DNA from: Xestospongia muta
Lineage: Eukaryota; Porifera; Demospongiae; Haplosclerida; Petrosiidae
Length of the DNA: 64,000 nt
NCBI GenBank assembly: GCA_963693285.1
Contig: OY848924.1
Coordinates: 4,109,214-4,173,213, forward strand
Direction: 5' to 3'
Made by a program: the position numbers and the translations under genes
In this document: positions 32,299 through 43,936 of the stretch, piece after piece
How positions within the stretch are numbered: the first letter of the stretch is position 1
How the letters are laid out: the number at the start of each line of letters is the position of its first letter
Notes under the pieces: generated by a model
Database searches by the model: none
Told to the model about the DNA's origin: nothing
The model's input: the letters and a program-made list of their open reading frames with translations, nothing else

Positions 32299-33863
32299 TG
32301 TTACAATTTTAGAGAAAGGTTTATACAAAGACAGATCAAGGGTTTGTATACACATTTGGAAAGGAAGTAATTAGGATGTACTTTACATAACATATACAAT
32401 AATTAGTCTACAACACATACAATAATTAGTCTGTGATATGTCTATGCAGGACTGATCACAATCAGGGTTTTAATAAGTACATAAGGTTACTGTGATCAGA
32501 ACTTGTAATTTCTAACATTACACCCTCTATAAGGATAGTATATGTTGTAGCTTAGTGAGATAGTAGTCATCATAGCAATCTGGGGGATGTTGTATTTGGG
32601 ATGATTGTTGTAGAGGTGGTGCATCATGATCAATGGACTGGTCATGATTGAGTATCTATAATAAGACAGTCATTGTAGGGGTCATAGAAATCTTCTGATT
32701 AGGTATTTTGGTTATCATGTGGGATTGATGGGTTGTTATTAGGTTATTCAGGTTTGTTAGTTTTGTTGACATTTTGGCGGTTATGTTTCTCTGCTGGTAT
32801 GATGTCTGTCAAAGTGCATGATGAGGTGACTACAATGAGGTGATATGGCTTGATCATGAATCCTGTATAAAACATCTTTTTTTGATTACTTTGAATGGTA
32901 CTTTCCACGGTTTGTGCAACTTTCTCTTGTCAACTAGTACTTGTCAGTTTTAAAAAATAGTCCTAGAATCTCTAAAGCAACTTGTTGTAATGGAAGTCCA
33001 GCTTAATATGATTGGAGAGGGGTACCTCAAGATTAAAGTGGTCCTTTTCTTGAAGCACAAACTGCCAGATACTGCATTAATTGCAGTAGTATCATAGTGA
33101 GAAATTGTGATGATGTTGTTAGCAGAGTACTGTTGTAGCTGTTTTTGAGGTATTCCAATTATCGACAGTTTCTGTACATTGGCCTTTCTTTCATGAGAGC
33201 CATTTGAATTATTGGTGAAGATAAACTGGTTCTTGGCAAGTTTTAGACACTGCTTAGGTTCCCAGTCTGGGTATGTTTTGTCTGTAAAAACATTCATGCC
33301 ATTTGATAATGTGCTGGAGTTAATTGGCCATTCTAGCTCATTCCTTTTTGGTGAGAGGAGATAGTATTCTGCGTGGAACTTGAGTACTCCATAATCTCTG
33401 TGAAACCATTTCAAACTGATCTACTACACACAACGATGTATAGTCTAAGAGTGCTAGCAGCTCCTTATCTTGAACATCAGCTTTCTCAAAGTACAGTTTG
33501 ACACATGTTATCCACAGTTTGAAGTCCCTTCCTTTGGTAAACCTCCAGGATGGCCTGCCACTGAACCTCACCAGTCAGTGTTTATAGTTCCTCTTCCGAA
33601 GACATTCCACTCCTGCCACCAAATGTTACAACTATAGGGAAAGGTTTATTAAGTTAAATATAAAGACAAATCAAGGGTTTATATATACATTTGAAAAAGA
33701 CATAATTAGGATGTAGTTTACATACCATATACAATAATTAGTCTACAACATATATAATAATTAGTCTGTTAAGACTATGCAGGGCAACAGAGGTTGTTTC
33801 AAACTGATTAAATATCATGATATCTATAAAACCTATTATGGCAGCTATACCACAGGTGTGACA
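32299..33863 (-). mobile_element. Internally deleted gypsy-type LTR element
   Basis: The right LTR (33624-33863) and left LTR (32299-32520) share TATAAACCCTTGATnTGTCT..., AATAAACC and the terminal TGT...ACA, read on the minus strand. Just inside the 5' (right) LTR is TTTGGTGGCAGGAGTGG, a typical primer-binding and leader sequence. A gag-like frame (33571-33338) starts MRFSGRPSWRF and has DFKLWITCVKLYFEKADVQD. Near the left LTR, minus-strand fragments read KLHKPWKVPFKVIKK, as at the end of gypsy integrases. Protease, RT and most of integrase are deleted. Confidence 0.75.
33338..33571 (-). pseudogene. gag fragment
   Basis: The 77-codon frame starts MRFSGRPSWRFTKGRDFKLW and continues through a helix ending LLALLDYTS. 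This is the N-terminal gag type of sponge/cnidarian gypsy elements. It loses frame after about 33340. Confidence 0.6.
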
Positions 33864-36767
33864 ATTGACAATATAGTTTAACTACAATGGATATGGCATA
33901 AGCATTTTTTTCTTGCTAGTAACAGCTCTTTAAGGATATTTGTTAAGTTAATTCACTTAAAGATGAAACAGAAAATAGTTCACAGTCAAGTGACAAAGAG
34001 CAAGCAAATCTTCAAATGATATCACATTTTAATTCTATTTAATGCATGACAACAATTGATCCAATGTGGCAATTAGAAATAATGCTAAATTCAGAAGTTG
34101 GTTAAACCAAAAGATAATAAATTCAGCAGGTAAGATTCAGGTATATTCCAGCCTTACTCATTGTGTTTTAAACTGATCCACATCACTTAAACTCTCAAAC
34201 TTACCTAAGTTATATAGCTGTGTCAACATAAATAAATTACCTCAATCAATTTCACTCTAACATAATGACACATAACAAAGAACTACACTAATAAAAATAT
34301 TCGCTCGTAGTCATCTACTTTCTTTACTGCCATTTTCCACGTGTACTACACTTCCCAGTGAAATATGAGCTCCGCCTTTTAATTATCTTTATGAGCTCCA
34401 CCTCTCAAATACAAACTTTTACCAGATTGATTTATTCTCTCAGTAACATTGTCAAGATGAGTGATATCTACATGAAATGAAAGTAGGTAAAGTTACTAAC
34501 TGTTGTTGTCAAATTACCTAGTTTAGTCTCTTGTATTGTAATATTACCTATAATATATAAAATTATAGTAAAGTAAGTCACATTATCAAAAGTATATGTA
34601 TATCTATTTACATATCAAAATCAAACATAACTTTTAGGATATTAATAGTTATTTGTTATTAACACTGGTAAAATCATTTGTATTGACTCTAAATATCATT
34701 TACAGTTTTAAGTTGCAAATCTTCATAATTCATATTATAAACTAACATATCAACATTCAAACATACAATTACATTATTATTATTTATATAGTTACCAAAC
34801 CATACGTAATACTGAGGTATAATTTTACTGTAAAGCTACATTTCAGACTAAATATGACATTGTAGAGATTAGTATTCTCGTTACATTCCACAGGATAGAA
34901 TAGAATGGCCATGTATGTACTGGACTAGTAGTGGACTTGTTATTGCATACAGAGTAAAATCCTGATGAGTGATCTGCTTTGGACAGACATATGTATCTGG
35001 TAACTGTCCTGTCTCTTATGTCAGATATTGAGAAATACAATGTATAATGAATATAGACACTATCTCTTACATTCAGTATCATCCTATGGAGGTCTCATGA
35101 CAGTCTCTAGAAACTTAAAGAAGCTTATATTGTTGATAGTGATAATATATGACCTGATTATTTAAATACTATATAGACTTTCCTATTTGTCTTTGCATCA
35201 AGAAAGTATTCATGCAATGATCTAGCTAAAAATACAGATGGAACTTATTTAGAATGTCACTACCAACAAACAGATCTAGATCATCCTCTCAATTGCACTT
35301 GTGCATGTATATTACATGACAACTGGACAAATGTAACTGTATTAAAATTTGAAATATGCATGTATTAGATCATGTATACATCTTCAGTATAAATATTTAT
35401 ATACATGATGATTAAATATACGTTTCTACCGACTTCTTTTAGACATAACTCAGTAGAGGAAGAGCTAAGACAAAGAATGATTGGTTTAATAAGTTACTAT
35501 TTGAAAATCTGTGGACTAGTTGGCAAACAAGTCAATGATCAAGTAGTCATTTCCTTTCATCTATATAGCTAGGGAGAACATGTAAAAGATCAACTTGAGA
35601 ATCACATAGTAAGGTGAAGTAGATTTATATAAAATACATAAACACACACAAATAGTTGTTGATAATATGATTGTTTAGTTAATATTGATTACTATGTTCT
35701 TAATTGGAGGAGTTAAAGCCTCTTAGATACTAAATATAACATAAGTCAATTCACCCATTAAACATATCAGTGCTACAATGTTGATATTGAATCCTACTAT
35801 TATGTTGTACATGTAGACTACACAGAAGAGGATTTCTCTTCATATAGTGATTAAACCTGACAGAGATTATAATAAAAGCAAACGTTAGTGAAGACAAGAG
35901 CATCCTTAAGAGAACATTTGAACAATAGTGAAAGATGAGTGTTTAATGTCTACTGCTTGACAACAAAAGGCTAAGGATGCACTTTAGAGAGTGCACTTAA
36001 GTCATAACCATTTTATTGATAGTTGTAAGTGTTTTAGTGTTGATTAGGCTTAAAAACAAGATGTGTTAATTGTAATATAACAACTATGAATATTATTAAT
36101 CACAGTAAGAGACGTGGATGTTGTCACATTTTTTATTACTTTAATTTTGTTATCTTCATCTTGAGTACTTGCTTTATTTCATTACAAAGCAAGTGATTTT
36201 TAGCAAATCAAGTGAAATACTACAATCATCACCTTATATATTTGATGTGACATAATCTAATGTATAGTATATTGTGTCACCTCATCATGTACTATATACT
36301 ATACTGCTATACTGATGAGTGTGGTATGTGTCTTGTACATGTCTTAATTGGAATTAGGTTCACTAATCTGATAAAAATAAATACAATACAGTATGATTAT
36401 AAAATTATCCATTACTATTGTTGTATTAAGGATAGTTAAGTTAATTCACTTTTAGTTGGAACTAAAAATTGCTCACAGTCAATGATAAAGAGCAAGAAAA
36501 TGATTATGAGAGATGTTATTATTTGTATTATCTATCTTTGGTGCAAATGGCTTCTAAAGATAACCAGAACTACACTCATAGCTGTAGAATGAATCATGTG
36601 CACTGAGACATGTCATTGACTTTATAAACCTTGCATCATATCATAATATACTGACAAATACTAGAATGATGTATATGTGTGTGTTATGTGTTTGACTGTT
36701 CATGCATTGATTTATAATTATAAATATCCCTCTTAAGTAACTTTGTAATATCTTCATTCTTCAACAG
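33864..36767. other. Intergenic with one promoter-like motif cluster
   Basis: There is no convincing exon. A 75-bp segment near 33935-34010 (GTTAAGTTAATTCACTT...AGTGACAAAGAGCAAG) recurs near 36430-36500. The motif cluster at 34338-34358 is listed separately. Confidence 0.5.
34338..34358. promoter_or_regulatory. E-box plus ZNF143/Staf-like motif
   Basis: CACGTG (34338-34343) is followed by ACTACACTTCCCAG (34345-34358). The latter differs at one base from the ZNF143-type promoter element ACTACAATTCCCAG. Such elements mark transcription start sites in many animals. On the minus strand a 16-codon frame starts just after it (ATG at 34333), but no gene body was found. Confidence 0.35.
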
Positions 36768-37910
36768 ATCAATTCTCTTCTCAGACAAACACCTCAAATG
36801 CACAGGTTTTCACTATCCTCTGATGATGATGACAATTTTGAGATAACAATTGAATCAGAAACTGATTTTAGAGGTAACTCGTGTTAATTACTATTGTTGT
36901 TGTGTTTTTGTTGTGTTGTTATATTATTGTTTGTTGTTGTACTATTGTTTTGTATTCCATTGTTTGCTGTTTATTTGTTGTTTTGAGGTAATATCTGGCA
37001 AACTATTAGAACCTATATAATTGAGGGTTCTAGTGACAACTTGTGTTGTAAATATCTATAATTTGTTGTCTCTTTTTGTGCATTAGAGGAAATTAGGGAG
37101 AGTGATGCTAAGAATAAGCTAGTGTTGTTCTTGATGTTGTGACATGATGTGTAATAGACAGAGCAAGAAAAATGTGAAATATAATTTAAAAAAACTAGAA
37201 ATGAATTTTCTCTGTGAGTTGACTCAATTGAATTATTATGTGATAATAATCTCTTTCTTTCTCTCAGATTTTCAACATAGTAGGTACTGTATCTGCCTTA
37301 CTACAGACATTAGCTTAATGTTTAGTGCAAAGACAGTTGAAATCACACCAAAAAAACTCGGGCAAGGAGACGTTTTTATTTTGACAAGTAGATTTCCTTC
37401 TCTCCCAAGGTTCTTAATGAGATGTGTGCTGGAAATTACACATACCAGGAGGTAGCATTCAAAGGTCAAAATGTTGACTTAGCTAAAATCATTCTCCATT
37501 CTTGTACAGCAGTATCTCTGGAGGTTTGTATTAACAAATGTACTGTAGTCCATACTACTCATTACATTGTTCTATTTTATCATCAAATTCTATTTTTAGC
37601 CTGAGGAGCTGATAAAGGGTTGTGCATCAACAATTAAACTGTTTGATGTTATGTTGGAAGAGACACGTGAAAATAACAAGGTTTTAGTTGAGAGTATTTC
37701 ACAAGATCTTGATGTTGATCCCATTTTGACAACAATGAAAGACTTGTATGTATGCACAAAATACTATATATTATATTATATGTATAGCAATAGTATGTGC
37801 ACAGAATACTATATATTATATGTAGTAATGATTTGTTGTTATTGCAGAATACAGCACTGAATTTTAAGTAAAATGAGACTGAGGCAAAACGAGGAATGTA
37901 TAGGTAAGTA

Positions 37911-38000
37911 TGGAGGATGAATGGATAAATGGATAGATAGATGTATGGATAGACCAATGGATGAATGGACAGACAAATGGATAAATAGATGGATAATTCA
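37911..38000. repeat. GGAT/AGAT tetranucleotide array
   Basis: This is an imperfect (ATGGATAGATGA)n-type simple repeat. A second array of the same kind lies at 38165-38282. The two bracket a possible intron of the plus-strand fragment. Confidence 0.85.
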
Positions 38001-38164
38001 TCTAATATTAGTTGATTATAAGTCTAAATATGGAGATGATATGGTTGATTTTATATAGTAGTTTATGGTAAGATGTGAGTGACTCATTTTATAGTATTGA
38101 GATCAACTATGAAACTAGTCATAATAAAGAAATATTGACTTGAGTCTATTTTTCTTTTTATCCA

Positions 38165-38282
38165 TCTGAGAGTACTTGGATGAATGGATAGATTGATGTA
38201 TGGATGGATGGACAGATGGATTGATAGATAGATAAATGGATGGATGGCAGGCAGGTAAATGGATGAGTAAATGAGAGTACAG
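38165..38282. repeat. GGAT/AGAT tetranucleotide array (second)
   Basis: It has the same motif family as 37911-38000, with GGCA variants. Confidence 0.85.
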
Positions 38283-38413
38283 ATGAATACAAATTGATTA
38301 AAATCATAATTTACATCTTATAGACAGAATTAACAAAGGATGAGAAAGATATTGTTAAGGACAATATACAATGTGATTCACCACAAGATAAAATCAAGGA
38401 TCTTCTTGAGTGA

Positions 38414-39719
38414 ATAGAATCTGTTAGAAAAATGTCAGACATAAGGTCAGTCTTAGTAATTAAAAGAGAATTAAACAATTGTTACAATATGGTCTGTGGT
38501 AGTACATTATGATTTAACCACATATAAACTGTACCACTTTCTTGGGATTTTACTACTATTTTGTAATTGTACCACTTCTGTATTGTTATGAAGTGATTTG
38601 TAAGTTAGTATGACTCCAAGTACACTAACAGTACTATCAATGTTATGATATCTGAGGATTGTACCACTCTTTGGTAGGTCAAATGTCTCTAGTAGTTAAC
38701 AAATTTTGGAAAGGAATCTACCACAAATAGTACCAACATACAACAATCTGGATATTACAACTAATATTGCTTGAACACAGAACAGACAAATAGGCTTTCA
38801 CCAGTTGTTGTACAATTATTTAGAGTTTTCAGTAGTTGCGTAGTAATCATTAGAAATGAAATGAAGACAGACATGTTCTAATACACATACATTGTATCTA
38901 CATAGAGAAGTATAAACCTAAAATAAATGTGATAATTACCAATAGAGTGATATACATATTACTGTTGATGTGGTATATATCATTGTTTACATGTTTGTTA
39001 AAAAGTAGTATTTATGATGGACACTCATTGGATCATAAGTTGTATCTTTGTAAATAGATAGTACTGTAATTCTTTCTTGTACTCTTATTTAGTGATACAC
39101 GTCACTTTTTTGTTACTTTTTGACTTTGTTAATGAACATGTTTGAATATTGTCTGTTTGAAATACCTGAAGAGTGAGTGAACATGTCTGTTTTTTTTTAT
39201 AAATTTCTTTTTCTTTTCTTTGTTTCTTATTTGTTCATGTTTTCAAAATTCTACTAATGTTTCTGTCTGTCTTTCTCTTACATTTCTATCTATCTGTTAT
39301 CATTTCATTTATCCATTTTATGCATCATTTATCATTTCAAATATCATTTAATATTTTTATTCATTTATTAGTAGTTATATCCTGTCATTATACAGATATC
39401 AAATAACTAAAGAAACTAGTGATAGTTCTATTAATGTTATTACTAGTCCTTGATACATTCAAGTGGAACTCAAGTACTTTATCTATATTGTGGGAAGTTT
39501 CCATTCCATATTGTCTATACGGATGTTCATTTTCCATTTTTTACTAGTTTATGTGTTCCAGAAACACTCCTAAACCACGTTTTTAATCAGCATAGATCTC
39601 AGTCTGTGTATGATGTAACCATCATTTGCTACCTTTTGTTTAGTACATAAATATTATATGATATAACCACAACCCAACTGGTATATCTTTAAATGGCTAG
39701 ATTGTTTATGAGTTGTTTC
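38414..39719. other. Intergenic, no gene recognised
   Basis: The sequence is AT-rich, with a pyrimidine-rich TCTG/TTTC stretch at 39190-39320. A 66-codon frame at 39450-39650 may be the upstream part of the CACTA transposase relic but has no clear motif. Confidence 0.4.
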
Positions 39720-40360
39720 GATGATTATAGGAGGACATCAACAGCTATCTGTGTAATGAAAAACTGCCCAACTTCAGGAAATCAGTAAGCAACCAGATGA
39801 AGTTTTTATGTGGTGGATCATTGTTTTATTGCAGCCATTGAGAGTGTGTGTTCGTTAACTCCTAATATGGAGTTAAACCAAATCCTATTTGTCCATTGTC
39901 TTTTTCATTTACTGCTGAAACTGGATGAAGTGGATGTGCTGTTTTGCCACTGTTGTTAAAAAGATGTATCAATGGTCACAAGAATTACAATATCTAAGGC
40001 AATTATCTTGGCTTGTAGACTACTCAACAAGAAAGAGTTAATTGTCTCAGAGTATGTTCAATTGTCAGATGCTTTGCTCATGCAGTTTTGCAAATGCTTC
40101 ATTTCTCTCTATGGCCAAGATAATGTAACTCCCAATATGTACCTTCATTGCCATCTTTGTGCATGCATTGAATATTTTTGTTCATTTGCCAATGTTTAGC
40201 TTTTTTTTGATTTGAAAAGGTGCAATGGTATAGATGGAAACCTACCACAATAATAAAAACATTGAAAATATGTTCCCTTTATATTTCTTTGAGGACATTG
40301 TAGTGGAAATGTATTTAAGTTTCCATTACAATTCATAGAATAAATATACTACCAATACTG
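39720..40360 (+). pseudogene. CACTA/EnSpm transposase relic
   Basis: Fragments in several frames follow the C-terminal part of a CACTA (Transposase_21-type) protein. First comes FSFTAE (about 39905-39925). Then a frame at 39972-40199 has LLMQFCKCFISLYGQDNVTP followed by NMYLHCHL (the H-rich T-N-x-HL-H motif). Then FER.NGIDGNLP (about 40206-40245) and NKNIE follow. The order is as expected, but there are many stops. Confidence 0.65.
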
Positions 40361-40650
40361 TGTAGTAGTTTTATGTTGTGTATCCTATAAGTTACTGTAC
40401 TAAGGTAAATATATTTAATAGCAGAATAATTATATGAAACTGATTGTGATTGACGCAGGATCCAATGCAACATGTTTTGGAAATTTGTAATTTTTATTAT
40501 GTTTCCAATATTAAAATACTCCACAATTCCAAAGGTTAGAAACAAATGTTTTCATTGATAATTAATTATATATACTTTAAAATTTATTATCAAGCAATAA
40601 CATAAATTTATAACTTTAAAGGAAAAAGTAAAATCAATTATTTATGGTCT

Positions 40651-41053
40651 TCAAGAAATTAACGGACTCCCAACTAGTACTGTCTCATCATTGATAGTGT
40701 AAGTACAAGAAAGAGCTATCCCAAGAATGTTTTCTATTGGTACAAACTGTTTGTCTGAACAGAACTCAAAAGTTGAGTTACAATACACCTCATAAGGTTT
40801 ACCAAAGTAATGACGGCAGTTCTCTCTCGCGGCAAAAATCAGTCTCTTTAACGGAATCATCACTAGATCAATCAGACAAACTGATAGAAGAGCTATCATC
40901 ATTGTGCTTCTGGGGTTGTGATACATTACACCAGATTCCTGAGTGACAGTATAATCGTCGATGCTGCTTGTAAGTTTTCAATGAGAGTATTTTAAAACAA
41001 TGTCCACAAAGCATGAAATTTGTAGTCTTAGACTGTCTTAATCTCTTAGACAT
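40651..41053 (-). pseudogene. CACTA-type fragment: zinc-finger N-terminus joined to C-terminal domain
   Basis: From the ATG at 41053 the frame reads a Cys/His finger (CGHCFKILSLKTYKQHRRLY), as at the start of sponge/cnidarian CACTA-type proteins, then a Ser/Asp-rich stretch with an in-frame TGA. A second frame (to 40651) reads YFGKPYEVY, then KQFVPIENILGIAL and ETVLVGSPLI, as at the C-terminus of such proteins. The middle is deleted. It faces the plus-strand relic at 39720-40360, so these are two separate pieces. Confidence 0.5.
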
Positions 41054-41132
41054 TTTAGAACAAAGTAACCAAGATACCTCTCTTCCACTGTTGCAGTTTT
41101 ATCTCGTTCTCTCTGGCTCTAGAAGTTAGAAG

Positions 41133-42522
41133 ATGGCCTATTCTTTCCATCAGCATCAACCCAGTCTTAGCTATTTTGATCAACTCAATGATAATGACTA
41201 TGATGAGTATCCTGACAGCCTATCATCGAGCTCATCTAACTGTCACAGTACTGAATGTGATGACTCAAGTCCTGTTATAAATCCTCCTACACCTCCAAGA
41301 ATAGCAGTGAACAGTCGATTGAACCTACTCTCTCGTTTCGAAGATGCCATTGGTCCATCTCAGTTACCTTCTTGGATAAATGCTAACACTTCTTTAAAAA
41401 CAAAAGACAACAGTATAAAACTAGAGCCAAAGTTACTACTAGTCAAAACCAAATTGACAATACAACACTGGGTAATTCTAAAGCTTCAACTGAAATAACT
41501 CCCTACCATGCTAAAGCTAAGTCAGCATCAAGAATTCCTTTGAAATGTAATCAAAAAACTCAAGGTAGTACTAAAGTTAAGGAATCTCCTTTTGTTCATA
41601 ACTTCATTGATAATGAACAGACAGGTAAATGGTAAAATTGTACACTTTTATATTATATTTTTGTAGCAATGGAAAAATTTTTCCAAGATATTAAAAATTC
41701 AGAAGAAAGGTTACAGACACGTATTGAGGACTTGGAAGGTAGATTTGGACAATGTCATGGTTCTACTACAAGAAGAATGATTTCCCCTCCTGAAGTAAGA
41801 GTAAGTTATTTTGATCTGCTGAAGTAAAGTAAGAAATTTAACAGCTTTTATAATACAACCACATAGCTATTATACAATTTGTGGTCTATGGTAATCTCAA
41901 TTTCTCCTTAGGGTTTTTAGTTGACTTAGATATCACGATATGTTTATTCAGAAAGAATACTGTACACTATCCTTATGCTTTAAGGTTTGAAATGTTTTTG
42001 GTATGGGACTAAACTGGAAAATAAATATATTACAGTACTATATTATGTGTACAGTCAATTGATTGTGTGTTTTTGAACAAACAGTATACTGTAATTTGTG
42101 TCAAGAATCTCAAGACATTTCCCTTTGTCCCATTATAAACTAACAGTAGGGTTGAAAGGTCAAAAGGTCTGCTCACTAGTCTAAACTATGATTAATTTTT
42201 ACAGTGATAGGCAAATATAGTAATATTATTGTGACAATATTGTATGTATAACACTGTTAGTACATATGATCTACATACACATTATGTTATAGTAACTTTT
42301 ATTATCTAGGATTGTGTACGCAAAACATATTTAGCTTTATATGAAGAAGATGAGAACCTTGAATGGAACTTTAGGTATGAATAACATGACCTCTACTTGT
42401 AACACTATCTTCTGTATACTTGTTGTAGTAAGAAAATAGGTGGCAAAGAAAATCAAATGATATTAAAGAAATTAGTAGCAGAAGTGAAATCTCAAGTTGT
42501 CACACTAAGGCAAAGCTCATAA
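41133..42522 (+). pseudogene. Four-exon gene with a frameshift, coiled-coil middle
   Basis: Exon 1 (41133-41624) starts MAYSFHQHQPSLSYFDQLND and is Ser/Asp/Pro-rich (PVINPPTPPR). Exon 2 (41667-41800) is a short coiled coil (EKFFQDIKNSEERLQTRIED). Exon 3 (42310-42374) reads RKTYLALYEEDENLEWNF. Exon 4 (42429-42522) reads KKIGGKENQMILKKLVAEV and ends at TAA. GT-AG signals and phases fit for exons 2-4. Exon 1 is 492 bp, one base short of what exon 2 needs, and its second half is open in the other frame from about 41400. This indicates a one-base deletion or a sequence error. The start codon lies only 80 bp from the oppositely oriented CACTA fragment, so it may be a second transposon ORF. Confidence 0.5.
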
Positions 42523-42707
42523 ATTCAGGAAAGTATTCTAATAAAAATGCGAAAAACAGAGAAGAATAAACAGGATAACTAGAGTAAATAGTTCATACCA
42601 TTTAATTAATACTATTGTAATTTCCATTATAGAAAATGATATTAATAATGTTAGTGTGAATACCTATGAATTTTTCCTTTTATTTCATCAAACAATGTTT
42701 TTAATAG

Positions 42708-42950
42708 AAGCTACAACGAAGACTTACTGAATATGATCAAATAACTGGCCTATCTGACGCTACTAAACCAAAAGGGAGAGTTTGTTTCACTCGTGATATG
42801 ATGAGCTCAGAAAAGAGTGATGAAAATGAAGATTACCAGTTTATTATTCCTACTCTTCCCTGGAGAAGAAAAAATCTAACAAAATTACTGTATGCTTTGG
42901 ACAAAAAATCTTCCAAAAATTGTTCAGTAAGAGTAAGCATTATGACTTAA
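42708..42950 (+). CDS. Possible final exon or separate TE-associated ORF
   Basis: After an acceptor-like TTTTAATAG, the frame reads LQRRLTEYDQITGL and later IIPTLPWRRKNLTKLLYALD, ending at TAA 42948. The 'LPWR....LLxxLDKK' pattern resembles repetitive transposon-associated proteins of sponges and cnidarians, as far as I can recall. It lies 186 bp downstream of the stop of the preceding gene and could belong to the same element. Confidence 0.4.
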   Translation, partial: KLQRRLTEYDQITGLSDATKPKGRVCFTRDMMSSEKSDENEDYQFIIPTLPWRRKNLTKLLYALDKKSSKNCSVRVSIMT

Positions 42951-43814
42951 AATGGAGGAAGGCCTTCCTTCTGATAGACTGAAACCACCTGGTTAATCAG
43001 AATGTGCTTTTCAGCATTGATTGCAATGACAGTGGTCATTCAATAATTATTTTTATGAGTCATTTATCCGATCATTTAAAACGTTATGTTATGTAGTATA
43101 TCATGTCATCAAGTACTGGTTTGTTGAGAGTATTCTGATTATGTCATTTATTGTTTAAGTTGTTTATGTGACAATGACATTATATTTAATTATTTATGAT
43201 TTACATAACATTTCCTTTTCTTGAGGACATCATAAATATATTTAATTTTGTAGTGATTACTTGATGTTTTTGGATTTGCTGTATTTGTAAATAATTATTA
43301 AATTCAATGGAAACATTAAAGTTTCTTTAGTAAATACAAATAAAATTTGGTGTTTTCAAGAGTTTATATATAATGGGAAACTTGCTCTTCACATATGCTT
43401 CTTATCAAAAGAAATCTTTATGTTTCCTTAGTTTGGAAACACCAGAAACATAACAGGATACTTGACATTTTCAAAACGTTTTCAGATGTTTCATGGTCCA
43501 GAAACATATTAATTTTTCCAGTGTTATTTACCTAAACTGTACTTGTTTTGATTTAGTTGATCTGACTTTACATAGAAAGTTATATTATCAAAAGATATCA
43601 ATATTTAAAATGTCTATCACTCCATGATATAAGAATTGAAACTAAATAGTGTTTAGTGAATACTCAATTGAAATGACATCATTATAAGGAAAACAAAATC
43701 AGCAACTACAAAATACCAATATATCTAAAAAACACACTACTAGCTGAAGTAAGTAAAAGGTATATATAAAAGGTACAGCAATCAATCGAGTTTGCTAGTT
43801 CAGTATTTTGTGGC
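42951..43814. other. Intergenic with clustered GGAAAC/GTTTCC motifs
   Basis: No gene was found. GGAAAC or GTTTCC occurs repeatedly at about 43308-43530, as it does at 40240-40540 on the other side of the CACTA pieces. This could be the subterminal repeat region of a CACTA element. No matching CACTA...TAGTG termini were found. Confidence 0.35.
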
Positions 43815-43936
43815 TCAGCTTAGACCAGTCAAGTGTAAAGCACTCTCTATGGTGTTAAGAACTACACTAACAGCATTCATGAGATTCTTAGCATTAACTG
43901 TCAACAAACTAGTAGCTTCTTTATCTCCCTCTAGGT
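43815..43936 (-). CDS. Gene 2 last exon (vinculin-tail helix 5, stop)
   Basis: It reads DKEATSLLTVNAKNLMNAVS then VVLNTIESALHLTGLS and a TGA at 43815. AKNLMNAV is the alpha-catenin/vinculin signature. The protein ends soon after this helix, without the long C-terminal arm of vertebrate vinculin. Confidence 0.9.

Larger units (their letters stand above)
36768..38413 (+). pseudogene. Spliced gene fragment with possible CARD-like segment
   Basis: The plus-strand exons, with good splice signals, are as follows. Exon 36768-36873 is acidic (SSDDDDNFEITIESE) and ends at G|GTAACT in phase 1. At 37087 the acceptor CATTAG| is followed by EEIRESDAKNK. Exon 37410-37523 has the acceptor CTCTCCCAAG| and reads MCAGNYTYQEVAFKGQNVDL. 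Exon 37600-37745 has the acceptor TTTTTAG| and includes FDVMLEETRENNKVLVESI. At 38324-38413 it reads ELTKDEKDIVKDNI...KIKDLLE, then TGA. The last two read like the halves of a CARD-type helical bundle. The phase between 37745 and 38324 fails, so either a small exon is wrong or the gene is broken. The overall family is not recognised. Confidence 0.4.

Noticed and set aside
34283..34333. Tiny minus-strand frame MAVKKVDDYERIFLLV next to the ZNF143-like site
   Set aside because: It has only 16 codons, no good donor and no downstream exon, so it is kept only as context for the motif.
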